A stretch of DNA of 64,000 nucleotides from DATBGZ01 sp036557785. Lineage in GTDB: Bacteria; Actinomycetota; Actinomycetes; Mycobacteriales; Micromonosporaceae. Below are positions 1-8,839 of this stretch, piece after piece. The stretch covers positions 51,090 to 115,089 of the forward strand of contig DATBGZ010000098.1 in assembly GCA_036557785.1 (NCBI GenBank), read 5' to 3'. Numbering within the stretch: position 1 is the stretch's first letter; the number at the start of each line of letters is the position of its first letter. A model generated the notes under the pieces. That model saw only the letters and a list, made by a program, of their open reading frames with translations. It was not told where the DNA came from and made no database searches. Both the position numbers and the translations under genes were made by a program.

Positions 1-1021
1 CGAGCCGCACGGCGACGTAGGTCTCCGTGCTCGAGTTCGGCGGGATATCGGCCTCCTCGACGTACCCGACCGCGCGCTCGCCGGCGACCCAGCCCTGCAG
101 GTACTGCCCGCGCACCGTGCCGGTCGCGATGTCCTCGGGCAGCTCGATGGCCCGCAGCACCTTGAGCTTCTCGGTGCGGATCTCGTCGGCTTCGAAGCTG
201 GTCGGTTCCTCCATCGCCACCAGTGAGAGCAGTTGCATCAGGTGGTTCTGCAGCACGTCACGGGCGGCCCCGGCACTGTCGTAGAACCCGCCCCGGGTGC
301 CGATGCCGACGTCCTCGGCCATCGTGATCTGCACCGAGTTGACATAGCGGGCGTCCCAGACCGGCTCGAACAGGGCATTGGCGAAGCGCAGGGCCAGGAT
401 GTTCTGCACCGTCTCCTTGCCTAGATAGTGGTCGATGCGGAACACATCGCTCGGGGTGAACACGTCGTCGACCAGCTCGTTGAGCGCCTTGGCACTGGCC
501 AGGTCGTTGCCGAACGGCTTCTCGACCACCACCCGTCGCCAGCCACCGGCGTGCTCGTTGTCGGCCATCCGCGTGCGCTGCATCTGCTTGAGGACCACGG
601 GAAATGAGGCCGGGGGGATCGACAGGTAGAACGCGGCGTTGCCGGCGATGCCGTGTGTGTCGCAGAGCTCGACCAGGCGCCGCGCCAAGTCATCGAAGGC
701 CGCGTCGTCGTCGAACGACCCGGCCACGAAGCGCATGTTCTCGGCGAGCCGAGCCCAGACCTCGTCGCGCCACGGCGTACGGGCGCCGGCCTGCGCCGCC
801 TCCCGGGCCGTCGCCTCGAAGTCGGTGTCACTCCAGTCGCGACGCGCGAAGCCGAGCACGGCGAAGGCGGGCGGCAGCAGGCCCCGATTGGCAAGGTCGT
901 AGACCGCCGGGATCAGCTTCTTGCGGGCCAGGTCGCCGGTGACGCCGAAGATGACCAGCGCGCACGGCTCCGGGATGCGCGGGAGCCGCCGGTCGGCCGG
1001 ATCGCGCAACGGATTGGTCAT
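1..1021 (-). CDS. zwf: glucose-6-phosphate 1-dehydrogenase (partial, C-terminus outside window)
   Basis: Oxidises glucose 6-phosphate to 6-phosphogluconolactone with NADP, the entry step of the oxidative pentose-phosphate pathway. The N-terminal coenzyme motif GVTGDLARKK is at residues 26-35 and the substrate motif RIDHYLGKE is near residues 194-202. About 340 residues of an enzyme normally near 510 lie inside; the 3' end runs off the window. The ATG at 1021 begins one base after the pgi stop codon, so it is translated last in the tkt-tal-pgi-zwf transcript. No internal stop or frameshift is visible. Confidence 0.95.
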   Translation of the reverse strand, partial: MTNPLRDPADRRLPRIPEPCALVIFGVTGDLARKKLIPAVYDLANRGLLPPAFAVLGFARRDWSDTDFEATAREAAQAGARTPWRDEVWARLAENMRFVAGSFDDDAAFDDLARRLVELCDTHGIAGNAAFYLSIPPASFPVVLKQMQRTRMADNEHAGGWRRVVVEKPFGNDLASAKALNELVDDVFTPSDVFRIDHYLGKETVQNILALRFANALFEPVWDARYVNSVQITMAEDVGIGTRGGFYDSAGAARDVLQNHLMQLLSLVAMEEPTSFEADEIRTEKLKVLRAIELPEDIATGTVRGQYLQGWVAGERAVGYVEEADIPPNSSTETYVAVRL

Positions 1022-1022
1022 G

Positions 1023-2735
1023 TCAGACCCGGGCCTGCTGGAGACGGCCCACCGCGAGCAGGAGTTGGGCCAGACCCGCGGCCCGGTCGGTCAGGTGCAG
1101 CCGCAGCAGGGGCCGGTTGCGCGAGGCGAGGGCGACCCGGTCACCCGCGGCCTGGGCGGCCTGGAGCTGGCCGAAGGTGTACGGCCGGTCCGGCACCGGC
1201 AGATCCTCGGTCACCGCGCCGGTGACCTGCAGGAACGCCCCGACCTGCGGACCGCCCTTGTGGTACTGCCCGGTCGAGTGCAGGAACCGTGGCCCCCACC
1301 CGAACGTCACCGGCCGTCCGGCGGCCTGCGCCAGCGCGGGGCGCACCCCCGCTGCCGGCGCGTCCCCCACGCGGTCCAGGTAGGCCATCACCGCGAGGTA
1401 GCCGTGGTCCGGGACCTGGGACACCAGCCACGCCAGCGCTTCGTCCAAGGTGGACGCGGTCGAGCCGAACCCCTGCACCGCGCCGTCCACAAAGGACGGC
1501 TCCTCGGCCGGAAGCCCATCGGCCAGGATGTGGTTGGTGTTCTCCTTGCTCTCGGTCACGTTGGGCTGGTCGAAGGGGTTGATGCCCAGCAGCCGCCCCG
1601 CGAACGCGGTCGCCGCCTCCCAGACCAGGAACTGCGCGCCGAGCGGGCCGTTCACCGAGATGTCGGGTGCCACACCACGGCCCGGCACCTCGATCGGGGG
1701 CAGCGCACCGCCGAACGTGACCGTGAGCACGTCCGGGCCGGTGGCGCCGGGCGCCGACGGGTTCTCCACCACGACGGGCAGGATGCCCGTGCCCTGCTTG
1801 CCCGTGGATTCGGCGATCAGTTGCTCGATCCAGTCCCCGAGCCCGGTAATGCCCGTGCCGTCGTCGACGAGCGCGAGCTTGTCCCGCCCGGCCAGCGCCG
1901 CCGCGCCGATCGCGGCGCCCAACGCGAGCCCAGGGTTGACGCCCTCGTCGTTGCCGAGCGTCCCGGCCAGCTCGTCGGCCTGGTCCAGCAACTCGTCGAC
2001 CTTGACCCCGGCCAGGTATGCCGGCACGAGCCCGAACGCCGTCAGCGCGCTGTACCGCCCGCCCACGTCCGGGTCGGCCAGGACGATGTGCATGCCGGCG
2101 TCGCGGGCCACCTTCTCCAGGGGGGACCCCGGATCGGTCACCACCACGAACCGCTTCGCGGGCTCCTCGACGCCCGCGTCGACGAAGGCCTGCCAGTACG
2201 CCCGCCGGTGCGCGTCGGTCTCCACAGTGGAGCCCGACTTGCTCGCGACGACGACGACCGTACGGTCGAGACGGTCGGCCAACGCGGCGCGCACCTGATG
2301 CGGATCCGTGGTATCGAGCACGGTGAGCGGGACGCCGAGGGTACGGGTGATCACCTCGGGGGCCAAGGACGAGCCGCCCATGCCGGCGAGCACGACGTGC
2401 GGCGGGCGGGCCGACGGCGTGGCTGGGCCAGCGGAGAAGAGGCCGGCCAGCGCGTCCTTGAGCGCGGCCAGCCTCGGCAGCAGGTCACGGCTGCGCCGGA
2501 AGGTGTCCACCCAGCCGAGCCGGATCTCCGCTTCGCTCTGGGCGTCGCGACCCCACAGGCTCGGATCCTTCTCCGCGAGGAGCCCGGCGACGCTCTGGTC
2601 GGTGAGGTCCCGCCGGGCCGTGGCGGCACCAGGCACGGTGTCCGCACCGCGTACGGCCAGCCCGGCCGCCCCCTCCGGTGCGCCGGCGTCGGCCTGGTCG
2701 GGTGCAGCGGCGGACGTGAAGCCGAAGTCAGGCAC
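1023..2735 (-). CDS. pgi: glucose-6-phosphate isomerase
   Basis: Interconverts glucose 6-phosphate and fructose 6-phosphate. The 570-residue protein has the SIS-fold sugar-phosphate motifs MGGSSLAPEV (119-128) and SKSGSTVET (165-173), followed by VTDPGSPLEK and VGGRYSALTAFG, and HSTGQYHKGG near the C-terminus. The ATG overlaps the end of tal by 8 bp and the stop is one base before zwf, so the three are translationally coupled. In mycobacteria, as I recall, pgi is not in the zwf2-tal-tkt cluster, so this placement joins the upper-glycolysis branch point to pentose-phosphate enzymes in one operon. Confidence 0.95.
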   Translation of the reverse strand: MPDFGFTSAAAPDQADAGAPEGAAGLAVRGADTVPGAATARRDLTDQSVAGLLAEKDPSLWGRDAQSEAEIRLGWVDTFRRSRDLLPRLAALKDALAGLFSAGPATPSARPPHVVLAGMGGSSLAPEVITRTLGVPLTVLDTTDPHQVRAALADRLDRTVVVVASKSGSTVETDAHRRAYWQAFVDAGVEEPAKRFVVVTDPGSPLEKVARDAGMHIVLADPDVGGRYSALTAFGLVPAYLAGVKVDELLDQADELAGTLGNDEGVNPGLALGAAIGAAALAGRDKLALVDDGTGITGLGDWIEQLIAESTGKQGTGILPVVVENPSAPGATGPDVLTVTFGGALPPIEVPGRGVAPDISVNGPLGAQFLVWEAATAFAGRLLGINPFDQPNVTESKENTNHILADGLPAEEPSFVDGAVQGFGSTASTLDEALAWLVSQVPDHGYLAVMAYLDRVGDAPAAGVRPALAQAAGRPVTFGWGPRFLHSTGQYHKGGPQVGAFLQVTGAVTEDLPVPDRPYTFGQLQAAQAAGDRVALASRNRPLLRLHLTDRAAGLAQLLLAVGRLQQARV

Positions 2736-3894
2736 GGGAACCGTCCGTCCTCGCTCCGCCCTCAGTCCGCTCCTCGCTGCGATGCTCCTTCGACGGCGCG
2801 GCCAACTGGGCCTGCACGCCGGCGGCCATCTCGCGCCACGAGGCGGCGAACTTCTCCACGCCCTCGCGCTCCAGCGTGGCGGTCACGTCGTGGTAGGCGA
2901 TGCCTAGCGCCTCCAGCGCGTCCAGGGTCGCGCGAGCCGACGCGTAGGAGGACTGCACCACCCCGGTCTTCACCTCGCCGTGGTCGGCGAAGGCGTGGAT
3001 GGTCGCCTCCGGCATGGTGTTGACCACGCCCGGAGCGACCAGCTCCTCGACGTACATGACGTCGCGGTAGTCGGGGTTCTTCGTCGAGGTGGAGGCCCAC
3101 AATGGACGCTGCGGGTGGGCGCCCGCGGCTCGCAGTGATTCCCACCGATCGGTTGAGAATGCCCGCTCATAATGCTCGTAGGCGAGTTGGGCGTTCGCGA
3201 TCGCGGCCTTGCCGCGCAACGCCAGCGCCGCCTGGGTGCCGAGCTTCTCCAGCCGCTGGTCGACCTCGGTGTCCATCCGGGAGACGAAGAAGGAAGCGAC
3301 CGAGTGAATCCGGCCGATGTCGTGCCCCCGGCTACGGGCCAGCTCCATGCCCTGCATGAAGGCGTCCATCACCTGGTCGTAGCGGTCCAGCCCGAAGATG
3401 AGCGTGACGTTGATGCTGATCCCGGCGCCGAGTGACTCGGTGATCGCCGGCAGCCCCTCCTCGGTAGCGGGGATCTTGACATAGAGGTTCGGCCGATCCA
3501 CCAGCCACCACAGTGCCTTCGCCTCGGCGATCGTGCGGGCGGTGTCGTGGGCCAGTCGTGGATCGACCTCGATCGAGACCCGTCCGTCCACACCCGACGA
3601 AGCACCATACGCCGGTCGCATGACGTCGCAGCCCCAGCGCACGTCGTACGTGGTGAGCAGGCGGGTCGCCTCCTCGACCGACAGCCCGCGCAGTGCGATG
3701 TCGGCGATCTGGTCGGCATAGGCACCCGTCTCCGCGAGCGCCTTGGCGAAGATGGTCGGGTTGGAGGTCACGCCCACGACATGCTGGTCGCGACGCATCG
3801 CCTCCAGACTTCCGCTGGCGAGGCGATGCCGGGAGATGTCATCGAGCCAGATCGCCACCCCGGCCCCGGAGAGCTCTGCAAGCCTGTCGCTCAT
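2728..3894 (-). CDS. tal: transaldolase
   Basis: Moves a dihydroxyacetone unit between sugar phosphates in the non-oxidative pentose-phosphate pathway. The 388 residues include the family start (WLDDISRHRLASG, then GVTSNPTIFAKA) and the Schiff-base lysine region NLYVKIPATEEGLPA, followed by SINVTLIFGLDRY. The length fits the actinobacterial class. The last ~20 residues (beginning EHRSEERTEGG) are hydrophilic and come from DNA resembling the repeat in the pepP leader at 45690-45767, so the tail was probably added by that sequence. It starts 9 bp after the tkt stop. Confidence 0.95.
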   Translation of the reverse strand: MSDRLAELSGAGVAIWLDDISRHRLASGSLEAMRRDQHVVGVTSNPTIFAKALAETGAYADQIADIALRGLSVEEATRLLTTYDVRWGCDVMRPAYGASSGVDGRVSIEVDPRLAHDTARTIAEAKALWWLVDRPNLYVKIPATEEGLPAITESLGAGISINVTLIFGLDRYDQVMDAFMQGMELARSRGHDIGRIHSVASFFVSRMDTEVDQRLEKLGTQAALALRGKAAIANAQLAYEHYERAFSTDRWESLRAAGAHPQRPLWASTSTKNPDYRDVMYVEELVAPGVVNTMPEATIHAFADHGEVKTGVVQSSYASARATLDALEALGIAYHDVTATLEREGVEKFAASWREMAAGVQAQLAAPSKEHRSEERTEGGARTDGSRA

Positions 3895-3903
3895 CTCTGC
3901 CTC

Positions 3904-6000
3904 CTATGCGCCTGAGCGGGACAGGGCCTCGCGTGCCGCCGCGACCACGTGGTCGGTGGTGAAGCCCAGCTTCTCGAAGGCCACCTGGTAGGGCGCACTC
4001 GCGCCGAACCGCTCGAGGCCGACGCTGACCCCGGTGTCCCCCACCAGATGGTGCCACGACAAGGTCACGCCCGCCTCGACACTGACCCGGGCTTTCACTG
4101 AGGGCGGAAGAACCGACGCCCGGTATGCGTCATCCTGGGCCGCGAACCACTCCTGGCAGGGCAGGGACACCACCCGGGTCGGCACGCCATCGGCCTCCAG
4201 CACGTCCCGGGCCGCGACGCAGAGTTGGACCTCCGAGCCGGTGCCGATGAGGATCACGCGGGGTGCACCACCGCTGGCCTCGACCAGCACGTAGCCGCCG
4301 CGCGGCACGGCCGAGGCGTCGCCCATCACGGAACGGTCGAAGGTCGGCACGTTCTGCCGGGTCAGGCAGAGCGCGGTCGGCCGGTCGATGTGTTCCAGCG
4401 CCGCACGCCAAGCCCAGACGGTCTCGTTGGCGTCGGCCGGTCGCACCACGTCCAGGCCCGGGATGGCGCGCAGGGCGGTGAGCTGCTCGACCGGCTGGTG
4501 GGTCGGGCCGTCCTCGCCGAGCCCGATCGAGTCGTGCGTCCACACATAGATGACCGGCAGCTTCATGAGCGCGGCCAGCCGCACCGGCGGGCGCATGTAG
4601 TCGCTGAAGACGAGGAAGGTCCCGCCGTACGGTCGGGTTCCGCCATGCAACACGATGCCGTTCAGGATCGTGCCCATGCCATGTTCGCGCACTCCGAAGT
4701 GGAGGGTCCGGCCGTACCAGTCGCCGGGGAAGAGCTTCGTCGAGTACTCGGGCGGGACGAACGAGGGCTCGCCCTCGATCGTGGTGTTGTTGCTCTCCGC
4801 GAGGTCCGCCGAACCCCCCCAGAGCTCCGGCAGCACCGGCGCCAGGGCGTTGATGACCTTCCCCGAGGCGGCGCGGGTGGCGACGCCCTTGCTGTCGGCC
4901 GGGAAGGTGGGCAGGGCAGACGTCCAGCCCTCGGGCAGCGTACGGGTGGAGAGCCGGGTGAACAGCGCGTGCCGTTCGGGGTCGGCCACTGCCCAGGCGT
5001 CGAGCTGCTCCTGCCACCGGGCCCGGGCCGCGCGTCCGCGGGCGAGCACCTGGCGGGTGTGGGCGAGCACCTCGTCGTCGACCGCGAAGTGCGCACCTGC
5101 GTCCAGGCCGAGCGCCTTCTTGGTGGCCGCGACCTCGTCCTCACCCATCGCCGACCCGTGGATCTTCCCGGTGTTCTGCTTGTTCGGCGACGGCCAACCG
5201 ATGATCGTTCGTAGCGCGATGAACGACGGGCGCGTGGTCTCGGCGCGGGCCGCCTCGATCGCGTCGTAGAGCGCCTGGATGTCCTCGCGGTAGCCGTCGG
5301 GATGCACCCAGTCGACCCGCTGCACGTGGAAGCCGTACGCCGCGTAGCGCGCCACGACATCCTCCGACTTGGCGATCGTCGTGTCGTCCTCAATCGATAT
5401 CTGGTTGTCGTCCCAGAGAATCGTGAGGTTGCCGAGTTTCTGGTGTGCGGCGAGCGCACTCACCTCGTGGGAGACACCCTCCTCGATGTCTCCGTCCGAG
5501 CAGAGTACGAAGACGTGGTGGTCGAAGGGGCTCTGGTCGTCGGTACCGTGGCCGGGGACGCCGTCCGGGTCGAACAGACCGCGCTCGCGCCGCGCCGCGA
5601 ACGCCATGCCGACCGCGTTGCCGAGCCCCTGGCCGAGCGGGCCGGTCGTCGTCTCGACACCGGGAGTGTGGCCGTACTCCGGGTGTCCCGGCGTGAGCGA
5701 GCCCCACTGCCGCAGTTGCTGCAGGTCGGTCAGCTCCAGGCCGTAGCCGCAGAGATAGAGCTGGATGTAGAGCGTGAGGCTCGAGTGTCCACAGGAGAGC
5801 ACGAACCGGTCCCGGCCGGGCCAGTGCGGGTCGCTTGGATCGTGCCGGAGCACCCGCTGGAAGAGCAGGTAGGCGGCTGGCGCGAGGCTCATCGCAGTGC
5901 CCGGATGGCCATTACCGGCCTTCTGCACCGCGTCCATCGCCAGCGCCCGTACGGTGTCGACCGCACGGCGGTCGAGCTCGGTCCACTCGAGTGTGCTCAC
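3904..6000 (-). CDS. tkt: transketolase
   Basis: Thiamine-diphosphate enzyme transferring two-carbon ketol units between sugar phosphates. Visible are GNGHPGTAMSLAPAAYLLF at the N-terminus, the TPP/metal region (GDIEEGVSHE through DDNQISIEDDT), and the pyrimidine-domain segment SIGLGEDGPTHQPVEQL. I place the start at GTG 6000 (698 residues). The reading frame is open 23 codons further upstream, but homologues begin near the LEWTELDRRAVDTVRALAMD stretch. A TAGGGT box lies 8 nt before that GTG. It is the first gene of tkt-tal-pgi-zwf and diverges from the lipoprotein hydrolase at 6174. Confidence 0.95.
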   Translation of the reverse strand: MSTLEWTELDRRAVDTVRALAMDAVQKAGNGHPGTAMSLAPAAYLLFQRVLRHDPSDPHWPGRDRFVLSCGHSSLTLYIQLYLCGYGLELTDLQQLRQWGSLTPGHPEYGHTPGVETTTGPLGQGLGNAVGMAFAARRERGLFDPDGVPGHGTDDQSPFDHHVFVLCSDGDIEEGVSHEVSALAAHQKLGNLTILWDDNQISIEDDTTIAKSEDVVARYAAYGFHVQRVDWVHPDGYREDIQALYDAIEAARAETTRPSFIALRTIIGWPSPNKQNTGKIHGSAMGEDEVAATKKALGLDAGAHFAVDDEVLAHTRQVLARGRAARARWQEQLDAWAVADPERHALFTRLSTRTLPEGWTSALPTFPADSKGVATRAASGKVINALAPVLPELWGGSADLAESNNTTIEGEPSFVPPEYSTKLFPGDWYGRTLHFGVREHGMGTILNGIVLHGGTRPYGGTFLVFSDYMRPPVRLAALMKLPVIYVWTHDSIGLGEDGPTHQPVEQLTALRAIPGLDVVRPADANETVWAWRAALEHIDRPTALCLTRQNVPTFDRSVMGDASAVPRGGYVLVEASGGAPRVILIGTGSEVQLCVAARDVLEADGVPTRVVSLPCQEWFAAQDDAYRASVLPPSVKARVSVEAGVTLSWHHLVGDTGVSVGLERFGASAPYQVAFEKLGFTTDHVVAAAREALSRSGA

Positions 6001-6008
6001 ATTGACGA

Positions 6009-6014
6009 ACCCTA
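6009..6014 (-). promoter_or_regulatory. -10 box for the tkt operon
   Basis: TAGGGT read on the minus strand, 8 nt before the GTG at 6000. The distance suits a leaderless or nearly leaderless transcript. Confidence 0.5.
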
Positions 6015-6111
6015 CCCACCGGATACTCCCGACGTCCCAAGGGTCACGCCAGTTCCACCGAGATGTCACAGCACCGCAGCAGACGCGGCCGGGGCTGTCA
6101 TCCGGCGCGGG

Positions 6112-6117
6112 TAGGCT
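6112..6117 (+). promoter_or_regulatory. -10 box for the lipoprotein hydrolase gene
   Basis: TAGGCT, 56 nt before the ATG at 6174, giving a short untranslated leader that contains the ribosome-binding sequence GGAGG. Confidence 0.4.
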
Positions 6118-6173
6118 CAGCCCGAGCCGCCCCCGCCCCGCCCTGACCCGCCCCGCCTGGAGGCCGAGCCAGC

Positions 6174-7001
6174 ATGCGCCGCACCCGTGTCATGCTCGCG
6201 CTCGCGAGTGCGCTGCTGGTCGCGGTGGGCGTGGCCTGCACATCGCGGCAGACCCCCGGCCCGACGCCGAGCTCCTCGGGCCAGACCACGCAGACCCCGA
6301 CCCCGACGCTGCCTCCGGTCGGCGTCGACTGTCGCGACCTGGCCACTCAGGGTCTGACGCTGCGGCTGCGCAACGGCGCCGGCCTGGAGATCGCCGCGGT
6401 CGATCTCGGCTCGGGGCCCATGGGCGTGGTGCTGGCGCACCAGAGCGACGCCAACATGTGCCAGTGGCTGCCCTATGCCACGCTGCTCGCCCAGCAGGGG
6501 TACCGGGTGGTGGCGTTCGACTTCGCGGGCTTCGGCGCCTCCACGCCGACCCGCAACAAGACCTACCCGGACGACATCCGTACGGTCGTGGACTACCTGC
6601 GGGTGCATGGCGCCGAGCGCGTCGTCGTCATCGGCGCCTCGATGGGCGCGACGATGAGCGTGGTCGCGGCGGCCGCGATCGTGCCGCCCATCGCGGGCGT
6701 GGTCGCGGTCTCGGCGCCCAAGGTCTTCGACAGCATCGACGCGGAGCGGGCGGCGCCGCACCTGCGGACCCCGGCGTTGTACATCGCCGGAAACGCCGAC
6801 GGCGACTACCAGGTCTACGCGACGGAGCTCGATGAGGCGACCCCGGAGTCGCTGCGTGACCTGCTGGTGGTGGACGCCCCGGAGCACGGCGTCGACCTCG
6901 TGGGGGCCCAGACGCCGCAGGGAGACCAGGTCCGCTCGGCGATCAGCGACTTCCTCCAGGAGCACCTGAACCCGCCCGCGACGCCGAGCGCGACCCGGTG
7001 A
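6174..7001 (+). CDS. putative lipoprotein, alpha/beta-hydrolase fold
   Basis: The 275-residue protein has a signal peptide ending near Cys22 (GVAC, an imperfect lipobox), a Pro/Thr/Ser-rich linker (about 23-50), then an alpha/beta-hydrolase domain. The nucleophile elbow is GASMG with Ser156; NADGD and PEHG are placed to supply the acid and the histidine. Substrate is unknown. GGAGG precedes the ATG. It is single between divergent tkt and downstream ctaB. Esterase, lipase or peptidase activity on the outer membrane face is the likely role; nothing in context narrows it. Confidence 0.75.
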   Translation: MRRTRVMLALASALLVAVGVACTSRQTPGPTPSSSGQTTQTPTPTLPPVGVDCRDLATQGLTLRLRNGAGLEIAAVDLGSGPMGVVLAHQSDANMCQWLPYATLLAQQGYRVVAFDFAGFGASTPTRNKTYPDDIRTVVDYLRVHGAERVVVIGASMGATMSVVAAAAIVPPIAGVVAVSAPKVFDSIDAERAAPHLRTPALYIAGNADGDYQVYATELDEATPESLRDLLVVDAPEHGVDLVGAQTPQGDQVRSAISDFLQEHLNPPATPSATR

Positions 7002-7071
7002 GCCGCCCCGATCCCTTGCGGTGACGGCGGTCTCGCCCCGGCCCCCCGGGCGGGCGGCCCACGGCCGGGCG

Positions 7072-7077
7072 TAATCT
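7072..7077 (+). promoter_or_regulatory. -10 box upstream of ctaB
   Basis: TAATCT in the 193-nt gap before ctaB. If used, ctaB has an untranslated leader of about 110 nt. No ribosome-binding site is obvious immediately before the GTG. Confidence 0.35.
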
Positions 7078-7194
7078 GGTGCGCGCCGAACGGCCTCGCG
7101 GCCAGAGCGTTCCGGCCCTGATCGGCACCGTCGCACGACGGGATCGCGGCGAGCGCGGGTCGGCGTCGAAGGGTCGTCGAAAGGTCCAGGTGCG

Positions 7195-8199
7195 GTGACT
7201 GTGGCGGATGTGCCGGTGCCGGAGCACCCCACCAACGCCGTCGCTACCCTGCAGGACCCGGCCGCGTCCGCGGGCGCACCGGTACGGGCCGTCTCGCTCT
7301 CCGCCCGTCTGCGCGCCTACCTCTCGCTGACCAAGCCCCGCATCGTCGAGCTGCTGCTCGTGACGGCGGTGCCGACGATGGTGGCCGCGGCCGGTGGCGT
7401 GCCCAACCTCGGCGTGGTGGCGGCCGTCCTCGTCGGTGGCGCGCTCGCCGCCGGTGCCGCGAACGCGCTGAACTGCTATATCGACCGGGATATCGACGAG
7501 GTGATGCGGCGCACGTCGCGTCGCCCGTTGCCCGCCCACACGGTCGCGCCCCGCTCGGCGCTCGGGTTCGGGCTCGCGCTCGCCGTGGTATCGACTGCGG
7601 TCATGGCGGTGGGCACCAACTGGCTCGCCACCGCGCTCTCGGTCGCGGCGATCGCCTACTACGACCTCGTCTACACTCTGTGGCTCAAGCGCCGCACTCC
7701 GCAGAGCACGTTCTGGGGCGGCGTCTGCGGCTCCGCGCCGGTGCTCATCGGCTGGGCCGCGGTGACCGGTTCGATCTCCTGGACGGCCGTGGTCCTCTTC
7801 GGGGTCGTCTTCTTCTGGCAGATGCCGCACTTCTACGCGTTGGCGCTGCGCTTCGCCGACGACTACGCCCGGGCGGGGGTCCCGATGCTGCCGGTCGTCG
7901 CCAGCCCGCGTCGGGTCGGGGTGGAGACGACCGCCTTCGCCTGGCTCACGCTGGCGACCTCGCTCGTCGCGGTACCGCTGGGCCTCGGTCAGCCCGGTGC
8001 GCACCACGGGCATCCGGCCTGGACGTACGGCCTCGTGGCGTTGGTCGCGGGCACGGCGTTCGTGGCCGAGGCGCACCGGATGTACGGACGCATCCGACGC
8101 GGCGAGCCGGCGCGCCCCATGCGCCTGTTCCACTGGTCGACGAGCTACCTCACGATCGTCTTCGTCGCGGTCGCCGCCAGCACGCTGCTCGGCTTCTGA
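7195..8199 (+). CDS. ctaB: protoheme IX farnesyltransferase (heme O synthase)
   Basis: Membrane UbiA-family prenyltransferase that adds farnesyl to heme b to form heme O for aa3 oxidase. After a ~35-residue polar N-terminus, the LSLTKPRIVELLLVTAVPTM segment and the metal/diphosphate motif NCYIDRDIDEVMRRTSRRPL (Asn/Asp ligands) are diagnostic, with the second loop motif YTLWLKRRTPQSTFWGG and FWQMPHFYALALRF further on. About nine membrane helices are predictable by eye. The GTG at 7195 gives 334 residues. ctaA, the next enzyme in heme A synthesis, is 2.5 kb away on the opposite strand. Confidence 0.95.
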   Translation: MTVADVPVPEHPTNAVATLQDPAASAGAPVRAVSLSARLRAYLSLTKPRIVELLLVTAVPTMVAAAGGVPNLGVVAAVLVGGALAAGAANALNCYIDRDIDEVMRRTSRRPLPAHTVAPRSALGFGLALAVVSTAVMAVGTNWLATALSVAAIAYYDLVYTLWLKRRTPQSTFWGGVCGSAPVLIGWAAVTGSISWTAVVLFGVVFFWQMPHFYALALRFADDYARAGVPMLPVVASPRRVGVETTAFAWLTLATSLVAVPLGLGQPGAHHGHPAWTYGLVALVAGTAFVAEAHRMYGRIRRGEPARPMRLFHWSTSYLTIVFVAVAASTLLGF

Positions 8200-8383
8200 T
8201 CGCCGCGCAGACCTGCCGACGCCCGGGAAACTCCGTAAATGCCTGCTTTATGCGGATCTAGCCGGCCGATGTGCGCTCGACGGTGCGAGTTTCATTCCGG
8301 TTCGTGGTCATTCGTCCGGGTGGTTCTGACGACTTCTTTCCCGCGAGACTGTCAGGTTCACGTCTGTCACGGCCGTGCGCGCT

Positions 8384-8389
8384 TAGTGT
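8384..8389 (+). promoter_or_regulatory. -10 box, leaderless type
   Basis: TAGTGT, 7 nt before the ATG at 8397; supports that start over the longer upstream open frame. Confidence 0.55.
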
Positions 8390-8396
8390 GGCCGAC

Positions 8397-8780
8397 ATGG
8401 CTGATGGTTATATCGGGCTTCACGCCCGCCGCTCCGGGATCAAGACATCGTTCGCGATCGACGCCGCCGCCGCGCTCACCACGGACCTCCAGGTCTCTGC
8501 ACCTGGGCTGGTCTCCGGGCTGCGGGCGTTCGCCGCGGGCCATGGAGGCGCGACGGCCGTGATCGAGTACGCCGGCCGCAAGGGAGCCCGGATCGTTCTG
8601 GTGGGCGAGGATGGCGCCCCAGGTGACGAGCAGTACGCCGAGTCGACCGAGGCCGCGCGCGCCGCCTGCGCCAAGGCTGGGGTGCAGGTCGAGCACGAGT
8701 GGGAGCGCGAGCTGGGCGACGCGACGCGGGTGACCAGCGATCTCTGGGGCGCGCGCAGCCGCCGGGCCCTGACCCGGTAG
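8397..8780 (+). CDS. conserved-looking small protein, function unknown
   Basis: I do not recognise this 127-residue protein. It has no signal peptide or membrane helix. The sequence is mixed alpha/beta with a core around AVIEYAGRKGARIVLVGEDG and an acidic/basic C-terminus. The frame is open upstream to 8271, but the TAGTGT box 7 nt before the ATG at 8397 argues for the short form. It lies alone between ctaB and the ATP-grasp gene, each of which has its own promoter-like box. Confidence 0.6.
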   Translation: MADGYIGLHARRSGIKTSFAIDAAAALTTDLQVSAPGLVSGLRAFAAGHGGATAVIEYAGRKGARIVLVGEDGAPGDEQYAESTEAARAACAKAGVQVEHEWERELGDATRVTSDLWGARSRRALTR

Positions 8781-8827
8781 AAGGCCGCCGCCGGCCACCA
8801 GCGAGCCAGGCGGCGTAAGGAGCCCTC

Positions 8828-8833
8828 TAGGCT
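8828..8833 (+). promoter_or_regulatory. -10 box, leaderless type
   Basis: TAGGCT, 6 nt before the GTG at 8840. Confidence 0.55.
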
Positions 8834-8839
8834 CTGCCG

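Noticed and set aside
921..3023. 700-codon plus-strand frame opposite pgi and zwf
   Set aside because: Both minus-strand genes are unmistakable and the plus frame shows no domain.
7195..8199. Chlorophyll or menaquinone UbiA prenyltransferase instead of CtaB
   Set aside because: The NCYIDRDIDEVM and PHFYALALRF motifs and proximity to ctaA fit heme O synthase.
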